Source: Paenibacillus lutimineralis (GTDB lineage: Bacteria; Bacillota; Bacilli; Paenibacillales; Paenibacillaceae). From it: a DNA stretch of 64,000 nucleotides. Both the position numbers and the translations under genes were made by a program. The notes under the pieces are model-generated. The model did no database searches, was not told where the DNA came from, and worked only from the letters and a program-made list of their open reading frames with translations. Positions 22,809-32,108 of this stretch are shown piece by piece. Where the stretch lies: NCBI RefSeq assembly GCF_003991425.1, contig NZ_CP034346.1:6191501-6255500 (forward strand), written 5' to 3'. Positions within the stretch are counted from its first letter, which is position 1. Every line of letters starts with the position of its first letter.

Positions 22809-25170
22809 TCATCCCGCTCCCCTTCCCAGGTATTGTCATGTGTCCATTTCCACGATGGCCGATCACGGGGGATTGCCCCGCCCACGAGGCCCTGAAATCC
22901 CCAGGAGTTGCACCATGAATTCGCTTGAATACGCGAATGAAGTTCTGCGAATTGTTATATCGCAGCTTCTCGGCGATCTCCGCCACCTTCATATCTGTCG
23001 ATATCAGCAGTTCCTTGGCCTTCTCCATCCGGCAAGCGATCAGATAATCGCTGAACGTCAGGCCAAGCTCCTCCTTAAAGATATGGCTGAAATGCGATGG
23101 CGGCATGCCTGCCAGCTCGGCCATCATCGGCTGTGACAGATCATCGTCATAATGCTGCTCGATATACTGCTGCACGGTCGCAATCGATTTATGGTTGCTG
23201 TCCTTGCGGCGCAGCATAATATGGCGCGATATGATCGGGAATACTCCCTCCTTCAGCCAGGCGATCATCTGGCTCATCGTCCGCAGCTCATTTACTCGCT
23301 CGTACAGACTGTACGTGAATAGCAAGGGTCCACCGTCCGGATCAAGCTCATACAGCTCGCGCAGCAGTCGTGATACGAGCTGCATGAACGCCATTCGCAC
23401 ATGCTCCGTCGAGATCCCGCCCCGCTGCTGCAAGTCTTGGCCGAACTCATCAAGAAGTACAGCTAGTTGCTGTTCATTGCCCAGCTTAACCTGCAGCATC
23501 ATCTGCTGCTCCAGCTCAGATGGATAAGAAAAGGCTTGCTGCTGTCTATTAGGTTCCACCTGCTCCACATAGATAACCTTGCCACTGCCGAGGATAAGGC
23601 GATACTGCAGCGCATCCATCGCCTCCTTGAACGAGTGACGAATGCTGCTCAGCCCTTCATGGCATCTTCCGACGCCAACAGTTGCCGTTATATTCAATAC
23701 ACACTCTACCATCGTATGGATTTCCTCAGCCAGCTGGAAGACCTCCGTCTTCCTGGAAGCAGCTGTCCCCGATGGTTTATGATTGATGAGTAATACGACA
23801 TCCGCCCGCATTTTGATAACAGTACCGCTAGCGACCCCACCAAGAATTTCTTCAGAAATATTCTTGACTGCATACACGAACAGGTTAATATCTCGCTCCG
23901 TTTGCCCCCTGACATCATCCAGCTCAATGCACATGACGGTATAAAACGGGCTGATGCGCGGCAGGTCATAATAATCGAACTTCTCGGTCAGTTCATGTAC
24001 TGGCACTGCTTCCGTCAGGACATGCTGCATAAATCCGGCGGCGAGCAACGGCTTCGAGTCCTCAATCTGATCATTCAATGAGTCATTAACTGTATGCAGC
24101 GTTTCAACATAATGGCGGATGAGACCAAATTCATCCTGCTTGCCATTCGAGAGCGGGAGCCGGTTCACCCTGCCGCGAATCAAGTCCAATATGCTTTTGA
24201 TCAAACGGTAGAAGTGCTTGGAGAGCAGCAATGCAGCCGTTAAGCATCCCACAATAAGCGTCAGGCATAAGATCAGCGTTAGCTCCTTAATCCGGACGAA
24301 CATAGGCGTCAGTTCCTTGACCGGTACGATCGATACATAGATCCATCCGTTATGAGGGGACTGCCAATAATTAATGAGCATATCCTGCCCATCCACCTTC
24401 TCAGTATAGCCGCTCTCCTTCAGCCCGCTCCTATGGATGTCCGATAAGAATGAATAGGAGGCGAGATCATCCTGCAGCAGACTTTTGTTCCAATCGGAGA
24501 AAATATTGCCCGACGCCGTCAAGACGAGCATCTCACTGTTTACTTCCCGGTCCATCTCACTATATACCTGAAAGAACGCTCTATCATTCAGCTTGACTAT
24601 AATATAACCGCGCGGACTATCTCCACGAACGGGAACTTCGCGCACATAGGTAACCTCCTGCGAACCACCACGCGTCATTCTGCTATCCGTCTTGCGATCA
24701 ATCCAGAAATAGGGCGCAGAGCGGCTGCGAAGCCTGGCCTTCAGCTCAGGATCCATGCTATTAGCCGGATTCAGACCATTCGTGACAGATAGAATTTTAT
24801 CCTCCCGTACAAAATACAGCTCTGCCGAATCGACGTTATCGACCAGAACCTCGATGGAATTTAGATTGGCTATCGCCTCTTGATACAGCTTGATATTCAC
24901 ATATGGATCATCCAATTTTAGAAATTCGTCCAAGGAAGGATTGAATAAATGCTGCAGGATTGTTTTATTCAAAGCAATGAGCTTATCATCGATTCTCTGT
25001 TGAACCTGCTTCAGCGTCTCACGCTTGGCCCGGCCTACTTCCTGCTGCAAGCTGGTCGACGCTATGGTATACGTTCCAATGCTAATAATTAGCACCGGAA
25101 CGATCGATAATAGACACGCCGCCAATATCAGCTTCAAGCGGATATTGCGCTTTACGGAAAACCGCTTCAT
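22801..25170 (-). CDS. Membrane-bound AraC-family sensor regulator (YesS-like)
   Basis: A 789-residue protein joining an outside sensor to a DNA-binding domain. A first membrane helix (about 12-34) and a second (about 295-318) enclose a Cache-like sensor domain of about 255 residues. A cytoplasmic linker (SANKs/YesS style, GVGRCHEGLSSIRHSFKEAM near 505) leads to two AraC helix-turn-helix motifs (690-789; PPSHFSHIFKEELGLTFSDY and AEIAEKLRYNNSQNFIRVFK). It probably senses an extracellular sugar and activates the adjacent importer operon. It is the fifth gene of the operon and overlaps the oxidoreductase start. A short stem-loop at 25224 separates it from the binding-protein gene. Confidence 0.9.
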   Translation of the reverse strand: MKRFSVKRNIRLKLILAACLLSIVPVLIISIGTYTIASTSLQQEVGRAKRETLKQVQQRIDDKLIALNKTILQHLFNPSLDEFLKLDDPYVNIKLYQEAIANLNSIEVLVDNVDSAELYFVREDKILSVTNGLNPANSMDPELKARLRSRSAPYFWIDRKTDSRMTRGGSQEVTYVREVPVRGDSPRGYIIVKLNDRAFFQVYSEMDREVNSEMLVLTASGNIFSDWNKSLLQDDLASYSFLSDIHRSGLKESGYTEKVDGQDMLINYWQSPHNGWIYVSIVPVKELTPMFVRIKELTLILCLTLIVGCLTAALLLSKHFYRLIKSILDLIRGRVNRLPLSNGKQDEFGLIRHYVETLHTVNDSLNDQIEDSKPLLAAGFMQHVLTEAVPVHELTEKFDYYDLPRISPFYTVMCIELDDVRGQTERDINLFVYAVKNISEEILGGVASGTVIKMRADVVLLINHKPSGTAASRKTEVFQLAEEIHTMVECVLNITATVGVGRCHEGLSSIRHSFKEAMDALQYRLILGSGKVIYVEQVEPNRQQQAFSYPSELEQQMMLQVKLGNEQQLAVLLDEFGQDLQQRGGISTEHVRMAFMQLVSRLLRELYELDPDGGPLLFTYSLYERVNELRTMSQMIAWLKEGVFPIISRHIMLRRKDSNHKSIATVQQYIEQHYDDDLSQPMMAELAGMPPSHFSHIFKEELGLTFSDYLIACRMEKAKELLISTDMKVAEIAEKLRYNNSQNFIRVFKRIHGATPGDFRASWAGQSPVIGHRGNGHMTIPGKGSGMIE

Positions 25171-25223
25171 GAATGCTCACTTCCTCGGATCGTAGTCGGC
25201 ACTGCTCCAGTACAAGCAAAATG

Positions 25224-25240
25224 GGGGACCTGAAGTCCCC
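25224..25240 (-). terminator. Short stem-loop, partial terminator
   Basis: On the minus strand GGGGAC pairs with GTCCCC around a 5-nt loop, followed by CATTTTG. It stands between the binding-protein stop and the regulator start and may reduce read-through into the regulator. Short stem, so only a candidate. Confidence 0.4.
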
Positions 25241-25270
25241 ACATATAAGCAAATCCGCCCTATTGCAACT

Positions 25271-26767
25271 CTATTGCTGGCTATACCATTCGTTTACTTC
25301 CTCCGTCATTTTCTTGCCGCCCTTATTCATCCATTCCTCGACATATTGGTCGTACGAATCAAGCGGCTGTCCGCCGGTCACGATCTTGATAAATGTCTCT
25401 GTACTATATTTCTCAAGATCAGCCATCTTCTCCTGCATCGTAAGAGTCAAAGCCGCAACCGCCGGATTAGGAACACCAAGCTGCTCAATATTCTTCCATT
25501 GATCGAGCTGGGCTTGCGCAACCTCTTCTGTTGCCCCAGGTGTAGTGAAATAAGGATTATACTTGTTATGCGCTATCAGATTGATTACTCCATCGGCGTT
25601 ATATTGCTCATTCACTACAGGAACACCGTTCTCCAGCTTGTGATGCACACCTTCTATTCCTTTTCGCTTGAATTCCAGCGCTTCATCGGTGGCCTGCCAA
25701 TCAAGAATCTCCATGATCTTATCCACCTTCTCCGGTGAGGTCTTGGCATTGATTACCCAATGCCCGTAGAATCCGGCGGATTGCGGCGTGCCCTTCGTAC
25801 CACTCGGTCCTGTAGGCGGATCAATCATTATAATCTCCGCATTCGGATTTAACTTCTTCATGTCCACAACGAATTGTCCATAATTTGCAATACCGCCGCC
25901 GATCAGAATACCGGACTTACCGGCGATAAATTTCTCATTCACCTGTGTATACTTCAGAACCGGGAAATCTTTATCGATGGCGCCCTGTTTATATAGGTCG
26001 GTCAGCCAGCCCAACGCCTCTTTGCGCCCCGGCGTAACATCCGAGTTCATCAACGTGCCATCCTCCATCTTGCGCCAGCCATTCCCCGCATCAAAAGCAA
26101 GCCATAACTGCTCCAGGAAACTCAGATTCTCTCCTACTCCAATACCGAATGTATCCGCCTTGCCATTCTTATCAGGGTCCTCCGTCGTAAACTTGAGTGC
26201 CACATTCGCGAAGTCCTCTGTCGTTACTGGAACCGGCAGTCCAAGATTGTCAAGCCAATCCTTGCGGATCAATACAGCATTCGTCTGAAGCGGACGTGTG
26301 CGCGGAATCGAATACAGCTTCTTGTCGATCTTCACATTATCAAAGGCCTGCTGCGGGGTCTCCATCAGGTTCTTATAATTTCCGACCAAATCATCGAACG
26401 GCAGAAAAGCATTCTGCTTCACATATTTGATCAATTCAGGGTCCGGGTATGTCGTCCAGACCATCATGTCCGGCAGGTCGCCCGAAGCGACCGTCAGCCG
26501 CAGCTTCTCGGCATAGCCGTTAGCCGGGATCGCCATCAGATCAAGCTCTACATTAAACTTATCCTCCATCCACTTCCAGGCTTCCCCCTTCTTCGGGGCA
26601 TCTCCATTCAGCGGATACATCATGCTGATCTTAAGCCGTTCCTTCGTATCCTTTCCGCCGCTCCCCCCCTCGCTCTTGTCGGCCTTGCTCCCGCAGCCGA
26701 CGATAATCGTCGCCAGCAGGGACATAACTACAGTGAAGCTAACGACCTTTCTCCAGTTCATGTTCAT
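25271..26767 (-). CDS. Extracellular solute-binding lipoprotein (LplA/YtcQ type)
   Basis: A 499-residue lipoprotein from the ATG at 26767, chosen because AGGAGG lies upstream; a longer frame has no ribosome site. The lipobox IIVGC gives Cys25, followed by a Lys/Ser/Gly-rich linker. Family features include KISMMYPLNGDAPKKGEAWK, ASGDLPDMMVW and PVPVTTEDFANVALKF. LplA-type proteins bind oligosaccharides, often uronate- or rhamnose-containing in this genus, and feed the LplB/LplC permeases encoded just upstream in the operon. The substrate is not readable from sequence. Confidence 0.92.
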   Translation of the reverse strand: MNMNWRKVVSFTVVMSLLATIIVGCGSKADKSEGGSGGKDTKERLKISMMYPLNGDAPKKGEAWKWMEDKFNVELDLMAIPANGYAEKLRLTVASGDLPDMMVWTTYPDPELIKYVKQNAFLPFDDLVGNYKNLMETPQQAFDNVKIDKKLYSIPRTRPLQTNAVLIRKDWLDNLGLPVPVTTEDFANVALKFTTEDPDKNGKADTFGIGVGENLSFLEQLWLAFDAGNGWRKMEDGTLMNSDVTPGRKEALGWLTDLYKQGAIDKDFPVLKYTQVNEKFIAGKSGILIGGGIANYGQFVVDMKKLNPNAEIIMIDPPTGPSGTKGTPQSAGFYGHWVINAKTSPEKVDKIMEILDWQATDEALEFKRKGIEGVHHKLENGVPVVNEQYNADGVINLIAHNKYNPYFTTPGATEEVAQAQLDQWKNIEQLGVPNPAVAALTLTMQEKMADLEKYSTETFIKIVTGGQPLDSYDQYVEEWMNKGGKKMTEEVNEWYSQQ

Positions 26768-26864
26768 CTTTGGTTGACCCTCCTTAAATGGTATATATCG
26801 AAAGCAGATTACTCTGCGGCTTGCCAATCATGTATGCGCATTCATTTTCAAGTAAAGCTCTTAA

Positions 26865-27743
26865 TTATCCCTTGACCGAACCCAACAGCACACCCTTGGC
26901 GAAATGCTTCTGCAAGAATGGATAGACGAGAAGAATCGGAACTGTAGCAACGACAATCGCCGCCATTTTAATCGTCATCGGGATGACCTGAAGGCTCTCA
27001 TTGGCAATAGCCGCTTGATATTCCTCGGTAGAACCTTCGATAATCATCTGCCTTAGGATGACCTGAATCGGCCATAGGCTCGAATTGGTCACATACATAA
27101 TCGACTGGAAGAATTGATTCCAATGTCCAACCGCATAAAATAATGTAAAAGTAGCCAATGCAGGCATCGAGAGCGGCAACACAATTTTCAACAATACTCC
27201 GAAGTGGCTGCATCCGTCAATGCGCGCTGATTCCTCCAATGCCTCGGGAATACCCTGGAAGAAGTTCTTGAGAATAATCAGGTTGAACGCGCTGATCGCT
27301 CCCGGCATAATGACCGACCAGAATGAATTGAGAAGGCCCAGCCACTTCATCACCAGGTATCCTGGAATCATCCCGCCGCTGAACAGCATCGTGAACAAGA
27401 CGAGAAACAGGATGACCCTCCGTCCCTTAAGACGAGTCTTCGAGAGCGGATAGGCCATTAATACGGTTAGAGCCAGATTAGTAATCGTCCCGATGATTGT
27501 AATCGATATAGTCATCCAGAGTGCCTGCATGAAATGCGAGTTGGAGAAAATCATAGAATAAGAGTCCCAGGTGAACTTCTCCGGCCACAGAATCAGCCCC
27601 CCGCGCATCACCTGCTCCATCGGAGATAACGATACGGCTAATACATAGAGAAAGGGAAATAATGTCGCTGTGCCGCACAGTATCAACAGGAATCCATTGA
27701 TGCCCCTGAATATCATATCCCCCGATAAACGATGCTGCCGCAT
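26865..27743 (-). CDS. Sugar ABC transporter permease, LplC type
   Basis: A 292-residue CUT1 permease with six hydrophobic helices. The EAA loop is ALEESARIDGCSHFGVLLKI near residue 185, and the protein ends in FAKGVLLGSVKG, the usual LplC tail. Its ATG shares one base with the stop codon of the LplB-type gene (TAATG), so the two permeases are translationally coupled. A 97-bp gap separates it from the binding-protein gene. No ATPase is encoded in the operon. Confidence 0.93.
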   Translation of the reverse strand: MRQHRLSGDMIFRGINGFLLILCGTATLFPFLYVLAVSLSPMEQVMRGGLILWPEKFTWDSYSMIFSNSHFMQALWMTISITIIGTITNLALTVLMAYPLSKTRLKGRRVILFLVLFTMLFSGGMIPGYLVMKWLGLLNSFWSVIMPGAISAFNLIILKNFFQGIPEALEESARIDGCSHFGVLLKIVLPLSMPALATFTLFYAVGHWNQFFQSIMYVTNSSLWPIQVILRQMIIEGSTEEYQAAIANESLQVIPMTIKMAAIVVATVPILLVYPFLQKHFAKGVLLGSVKG

Positions 27744-28687
27744 TAGTACACCCCCTCCTCTCCGAAGCGCTTGGCTAGGCGATTGGCCGCCATGACCATA
27801 ATTAGGCCGACCACCGATTTGAACAGTCCAACGGCTGTCGTGTAGCTGTAATTACCGCCTACAAGACCTTCGCGATACACATATGTCTCGAAGACGTCGC
27901 CGACCTCATAGGTGGTTGCGCTCAGCATCAGGAAGATCTGCTCAAATCCGTTATCAAGGATATGACCCAGCCTCAGGATCAGCATGATGAGAATCGTGCT
28001 GCGGATGGCGGGCAGGGTAATATGCCAGATCTGTCTCCAGCGGTTCGCACCGTCCACGACCGCCGCCTCATAGAGCTGAGGGTCGACACCAGACAGGGCG
28101 GCGAGGAATATAATCGTCCCCCAGCCCGCTTCCTTCCAGATACTCTGCGAGACGATCAAGGTGCGGAACCATTCATTTGATGTTAGGAAATTGACCGGCT
28201 CTCCTCCGACCTTGACGATGAACTCATTAACGATGCCTCCCTGAGTCCCCAAGAGCAGATAAGTAATTCCCGCCACGACAACCCAGGATATGAAGTGGGG
28301 CATATAGATAATGGACTGAATCGTGTTCTTAAAAGCCCTTTTACGGACCTCATTCAGCATAAGCGCGAGAATAATCGGCATCGGGAAGAAGAAGATAAGA
28401 TTCAGCATGCTCAGCACAATCGAGTTACGGAAGATGCGCCAGAACCCGTCATACTGCAAAAGCGCTGCAAAATGCCGCAGACCGACCCATTCGCTCTTCC
28501 AGATCCCGCCGAACGGATTATAATCCTGGAAAGAGATAATGATCCCCCACATCGGGAAATATCGAAATAAAATGAAGAATAACGCACCGGGAATTAACAT
28601 CATGTACAATTCCCAGTCCTTCCACGAGCTCCTGCGCCGGACTCCCCGGACTAGCTCAGGCCTTGACAGCAACGGTGGCTGGTTCAT
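27743..28687 (-). CDS. Sugar ABC transporter permease, LplB type
   Basis: A 314-residue permease with an Arg-rich cytoplasmic N-terminus followed by six membrane helices. Signature segments are LFRYFPMWGIIISFQDYNPF near 40-60, which is typical of LplB, and the EAA loop LYEAAVVDGANRWRQIWHIT. The start follows AAGGGAG. It sits 24 bp after the beta-propeller gene and overlaps the next permease, forming the second gene of the operon. Confidence 0.93.
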   Translation of the reverse strand: MNQPPLLSRPELVRGVRRRSSWKDWELYMMLIPGALFFILFRYFPMWGIIISFQDYNPFGGIWKSEWVGLRHFAALLQYDGFWRIFRNSIVLSMLNLIFFFPMPIILALMLNEVRKRAFKNTIQSIIYMPHFISWVVVAGITYLLLGTQGGIVNEFIVKVGGEPVNFLTSNEWFRTLIVSQSIWKEAGWGTIIFLAALSGVDPQLYEAAVVDGANRWRQIWHITLPAIRSTILIMLILRLGHILDNGFEQIFLMLSATTYEVGDVFETYVYREGLVGGNYSYTTAVGLFKSVVGLIMVMAANRLAKRFGEEGVY

Positions 28688-28711
28688 AGAGTGAGCTCCC
28701 TTCTTCGTTGT

Positions 28712-30688
28712 TTAGTTGTCTGGATTTAGACTAAACGGATTTTCCGGCAGAATAAGCCGGTACAACTCCTTATTTTGGGCGTAATACAGTCGTCCATGAT
28801 GATCAAGCGCCATGTTGCCAACGATCGCATCGCTAAGCTGCATATATTCAAGCGTAACCGGATCCACCACAATCAAGCGTCTGGCGAGCGTCGTATATAA
28901 GTAACCATCGGCTCCCCATCTGAGATAAATCGGCCGATACTTGCTGTACTTATACTCGCTCGGGAAGAAGACTCTACTCTTAACAATTCGGGTCGTCATC
29001 GGGTCCATCGCGAATAGTGTCCCGTCGATGGCTCCCCAGATCAGACCGTCAGGTCCCGCGCTCAGTTCTCCGATCATGCAAGGCGGCCTATCCATATCTG
29101 GAATTTCAGGCACGAACTCCGCCAGCTTCATCCGCTTGGCCACATCCCAGATGAACATCCGGGCAGGACCCTCAGCAGGTGCAGCGCCAAGACCACCCCA
29201 TATACTAGTTCCCCCGTAGATCAAGCCGTCCTTGTAGGCCACGCCTTGGATGCTATGCTCTGGCACGATATCCGGGTAGACCTCCCATTGGCCAGCGGCA
29301 GGATCATACATCGCCAGTGCTCCGCCGCGCAGCCCATAATCCGGCACCGTGCCGGCAATTACTCGACCGCCCCCTCTTGTCATGGCAAATGGTCGATCCT
29401 GCGCATGGCCAAGCTCCCCGATCCATCCCGGATTATGCTCCGATGTGGTGCCGAAATCGATTGGACGCATCGGGTCAAAGCGGAACATATGGGCATGTGT
29501 ATACGTGCCGAAATACGCGACGCCGCCCAAGAAGGTCATTCCTTCCGATTGGGGGAACAGCTCGAAGTTGTGCTGGATTTCATCGATATCCGGATCGAAC
29601 AGGCTAAATCCCCGTTGATACCCCCCAATGTACAGCTTGCCGTCATCGCCGGTCTCCAGACAGTGGATAAGGATTGGCTGCGGCTCAATGTCCAGACTGC
29701 GAATGATCACCTGACCATCCAGCAAGCGAATAAGGGCCATCTGAGCATTTACTGTCACTAAAGCGAGTGTGGACTCTTCAGTTCCAGCCTGTTGCCCGTC
29801 AGATCTAGATATCTCCGTCCCGCTTTCGGCTCCAGGCTCACCGTCCACAGAAACCCATTCAAGCGCCTTGACTCTGCCCTCCGGCAATGTACAAATCTCT
29901 GTCTCGCTCCAGCTCTCCCCAGCGATGTCCCAATAGCACAACTTCCTGCCCTGCTTGAAGTAGACTCGCCCCGGGTGCCTAACTCGTGAATTAATCAGCA
30001 TGTTGTCATAAGGGAAGGCGCCAACCTGAACTAGCGTATCAAGCCGGAATACGCGGACCTCCGTATAATTACAAGAGACGAAAAAATATCCGTCTATCAC
30101 CCAAAGGCGGTCTACGAAGCCCTGTGAACCACTAACTCCCACTAGGTCCAGCTCCTCCAGCTCACCGGTCGTCCGATCGATCCGTACCACATGCTTGGCA
30201 GCCCCGATCCCAGCGTAGATCGATTGTTCATCGGCTGTAAGCCCGCGTACGTAATCCTGCCCTTCCTTCACAATTCCGTAGTCGTGGAACTCGCCCGTCT
30301 CGATGTTATACTCAAACACTTTAGCTCCCGGATACGTCCCGCCGAATACTCTGCCATGGGTGCTATATAGCTGCCATACCCAGCGATCCGATGGATTCGT
30401 ACCGATTGGCATCAATCCATCAGATGAATAACGATACAGCACACCGTCATTGATTCCGCCTAGATAGATATCGCCGTTCTCTGTCGCGCACATTCCCCAG
30501 CAGCAATCTGTATTAGGAATAGACTCGCGGAACAGCAGTTCGCCAGACAACAGATCGAACTCCTGCAGAACCGCCGGTACGCCATTGCTCGCGAAACAAA
30601 CTGTATAGCGTTCACCATCAAAGCGGATAGCCGCTGTTTGCCCAAAGCGGGACTGGATCATCGTCCCCAGATTCTGTACCTCCACCAT
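28712..30688 (-). CDS. Cytosolic beta-propeller protein of unknown function
   Basis: A 658-residue protein with no signal peptide or membrane helix. It is built from about ten or more repeats of roughly 45 residues with a shared pattern of a Tyr-x-Gly-Gly strand followed by Asp-x-x-Thr-Gly-Glu: DIYLGGINDGVLYRYSSDG, RVFGGTYPGAKVFEYNIETG, SIYAGIGAAKHVVRIDRTTG, KLYIGGYQRGFSLFDPDID and LIWGAIDGTLFAMDPMTTR. This indicates one large or two tandem beta-propellers. It is the first gene of the importer operon, so a cytosolic enzyme or binding protein for the imported sugar is likely; PL22-type oligogalacturonate lyases are also cytosolic propellers but shorter. A ribosome site GGAGGAG lies rather far (15 nt) from the ATG. 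Confidence 0.65.
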   Translation of the reverse strand: MVEVQNLGTMIQSRFGQTAAIRFDGERYTVCFASNGVPAVLQEFDLLSGELLFRESIPNTDCCWGMCATENGDIYLGGINDGVLYRYSSDGLMPIGTNPSDRWVWQLYSTHGRVFGGTYPGAKVFEYNIETGEFHDYGIVKEGQDYVRGLTADEQSIYAGIGAAKHVVRIDRTTGELEELDLVGVSGSQGFVDRLWVIDGYFFVSCNYTEVRVFRLDTLVQVGAFPYDNMLINSRVRHPGRVYFKQGRKLCYWDIAGESWSETEICTLPEGRVKALEWVSVDGEPGAESGTEISRSDGQQAGTEESTLALVTVNAQMALIRLLDGQVIIRSLDIEPQPILIHCLETGDDGKLYIGGYQRGFSLFDPDIDEIQHNFELFPQSEGMTFLGGVAYFGTYTHAHMFRFDPMRPIDFGTTSEHNPGWIGELGHAQDRPFAMTRGGGRVIAGTVPDYGLRGGALAMYDPAAGQWEVYPDIVPEHSIQGVAYKDGLIYGGTSIWGGLGAAPAEGPARMFIWDVAKRMKLAEFVPEIPDMDRPPCMIGELSAGPDGLIWGAIDGTLFAMDPMTTRIVKSRVFFPSEYKYSKYRPIYLRWGADGYLYTTLARRLIVVDPVTLEYMQLSDAIVGNMALDHHGRLYYAQNKELYRLILPENPFSLNPDN

Positions 30689-30817
30689 GCCTGCTATGTA
30701 AATCTCCTCCCTCTCCTTTTCTTTATCGTGCTACGACATGCTACGGGGCGTGGCTGTGAGCCCATAGCAATGCGTCTGTATATCTGGATTGTAAGGGGGG
30801 TAAGAGCGATAAAGAAA

Positions 30818-30836
30818 TAATCAGATCAAATGATTA
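30818..30836. promoter_or_regulatory. Inverted repeat TAATCA-N7-TGATTA, operator candidate
   Basis: Perfect 6-bp arms around a 7-nt spacer, about 130 bp before the beta-propeller start codon. It could be the binding site for the operon's AraC-type regulator or another repressor. No such site was noticed elsewhere in the window. Confidence 0.35.
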
Positions 30837-31035
30837 CCTTAACTCAACTTTCGCAGCATGAAATTGGCAAATAAATATTGGAATAATTAGGGAAATACAC
30901 AAGCCATTCATGGAGCTGACACTTTAGCCAATTTGAAAGTTTCTTTCTGCTTGTTGAGCGAGTTTATGAATCAAATTAAGCAGTTGCTGCATAGCAACTG
31001 GAAAATCCAACGTACCGACTTTATCGCAAAGAAAA

Positions 31036-31060
31036 TAAAAAAACCGCCAAAAGGGCGGGA
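31036..31060 (-). terminator. Intrinsic terminator on the minus strand
   Basis: CCGCC and GGCGG pair across a short loop (31044-31058), followed on the minus strand by a run of seven T. It lies 10 bp after the stop of the remnant at 31070-31198, so it once ended that gene. Confidence 0.75.
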
Positions 31061-31069
31061 GTATTCGTG

Positions 31070-31198
31070 CTATTTCAATACATTCATTTCTTGAAAAGCA
31101 GGCTTTAATTCGCTTGGAAGTTTTTTAGGTCCGCTTGATGGTTCATCATAATGGAAGACACCGCCTCTGTTTGGCAATGGGAGCTCGACACTCTCGAT
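31070..31198 (-). pseudogene. 3' remnant of an unidentified gene
   Basis: A 42-codon open stretch between an in-frame TAA (31199-31201) and TAG. It reads like a real C-terminus: LPLPNRGGVFHYDEPSSG, then KKLPSELKPAFQEMNVLK. There is no start codon with a ribosome site, and an intact terminator follows directly. I take it as the tail of a truncated gene. I do not recognise the family. Confidence 0.45.
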
Positions 31199-31311
31199 TT
31201 ACCAAACGAAGCGATATTTTTCTATTTTTCAAACCAGGTATCTGATTTCTGATTTCTCAGAAGCCTTATAGTTATAATAATTCAAGCCGATTTTCGCTCT
31301 GCAAAGTTTCC

Positions 31312-31989
31312 TTAATAACGCACAATCCCCATCATGAAGCCGTCATAACCTTTACTGCCTACCGTTTGAATCGCTGTAGCTGTAATTCGAGGCTCTTCCG
31401 CCAACAGATCATAGAACTGTCTGACGCCCTGCACACGATCATCCTCGCTCTGTTCATTGATAATCTCACCATCGCGGATGACATTGTCACCAATAATGAC
31501 CGTTCCCGGATGGGAGAAATGAAGCGCCCATTGTAAATATTTTGAATTATTCGGTTTATCGGCATCAATAAATATGAAATCAAAGGCTTCCACCCCCTCA
31601 TCGGCCATCTGGGCCAATTGCTGCAGTGCCTCCCCCACCCTCAATTCAACCATATGGCTTAATTGAGCAAAAGAGAGATTGGCTTCCGCCACTTGAGCAT
31701 GAAAAGGATCAAGCTCGAGCGTCACGATCTTACCGTCAGATGGCAGTGCTCTGGCCATCCAAATAGTACTGTATGCCCCGAGTGTACCAATCTCCAAAAT
31801 CCGCTTCGCGCCTTTCATTTGTACGAATAGGTTCAATAATTTACCTTGAGTTGGAGTAACGTCATACAAAGGCAGCTGAGCCAATCGATTCGCGGCTAGT
31901 GTTCTCTCCAGAATTGGGTCATGGGGAATTAAATGCTCCGTAATATATTGGTCAACTTCCTCCCATACCTTCGCTTGATGCACGTTCAT
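31312..31989 (-). CDS. SAM-dependent O-methyltransferase (caffeoyl-CoA OMT-like)
   Basis: A 225-residue class I methyltransferase (Methyltransf_3 group), started at the ATG at 31989 behind GGAGAG. The SAM site reads ILEIGTLGAYSTIWMARALP (about 62-81), followed by VTLELDPFHAQVAEANL. FDFIFIDADKPNN carries the metal-binding Asp residues, and GTVIIGDNVIRDGE follows. Small bacterial enzymes of this group methylate catechol-like hydroxyls; the substrate is unknown. The gene is divergent from a LysR-type regulator with about 120 bp between them, which suggests regulation by that protein. Confidence 0.9.
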   Translation of the reverse strand: MNVHQAKVWEEVDQYITEHLIPHDPILERTLAANRLAQLPLYDVTPTQGKLLNLFVQMKGAKRILEIGTLGAYSTIWMARALPSDGKIVTLELDPFHAQVAEANLSFAQLSHMVELRVGEALQQLAQMADEGVEAFDFIFIDADKPNNSKYLQWALHFSHPGTVIIGDNVIRDGEIINEQSEDDRVQGVRQFYDLLAEEPRITATAIQTVGSKGYDGFMMGIVRY

Positions 31990-32108
31990 CACTCTCCATT
32001 TCAAAGATTTAACTTCTCACCTCATTGTACGCAAACTATAATCATAAATATAATATATGTTTATCTATAACCTATATACTTAATATATGAGTTGGAAAGG
32101 AGAGTCTG

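Larger units (their letters stand above)
30689..31311. other. 623-bp non-coding region with gene remnants
   Basis: Next to the propeller gene lies its promoter region with the inverted repeat at 30818-30836. Between about 30936 and 31030 a minus-strand frame ending FPVAMQQLLNLIHKLAQQAE and a plus-strand frame from 30966 (MNQIKQLLHSNWKIQ) overlap; neither has a ribosome site and I cannot decide for either. From 31036 to 31198 there are a terminator and the 3' end of a decayed gene, listed separately. Confidence 0.5.

Noticed and set aside
30966..31094. Plus-strand small frame beginning MNQIKQLLHSNW
   Set aside because: No ribosome site, overlaps a clear minus-strand terminator and a competing minus-strand frame.
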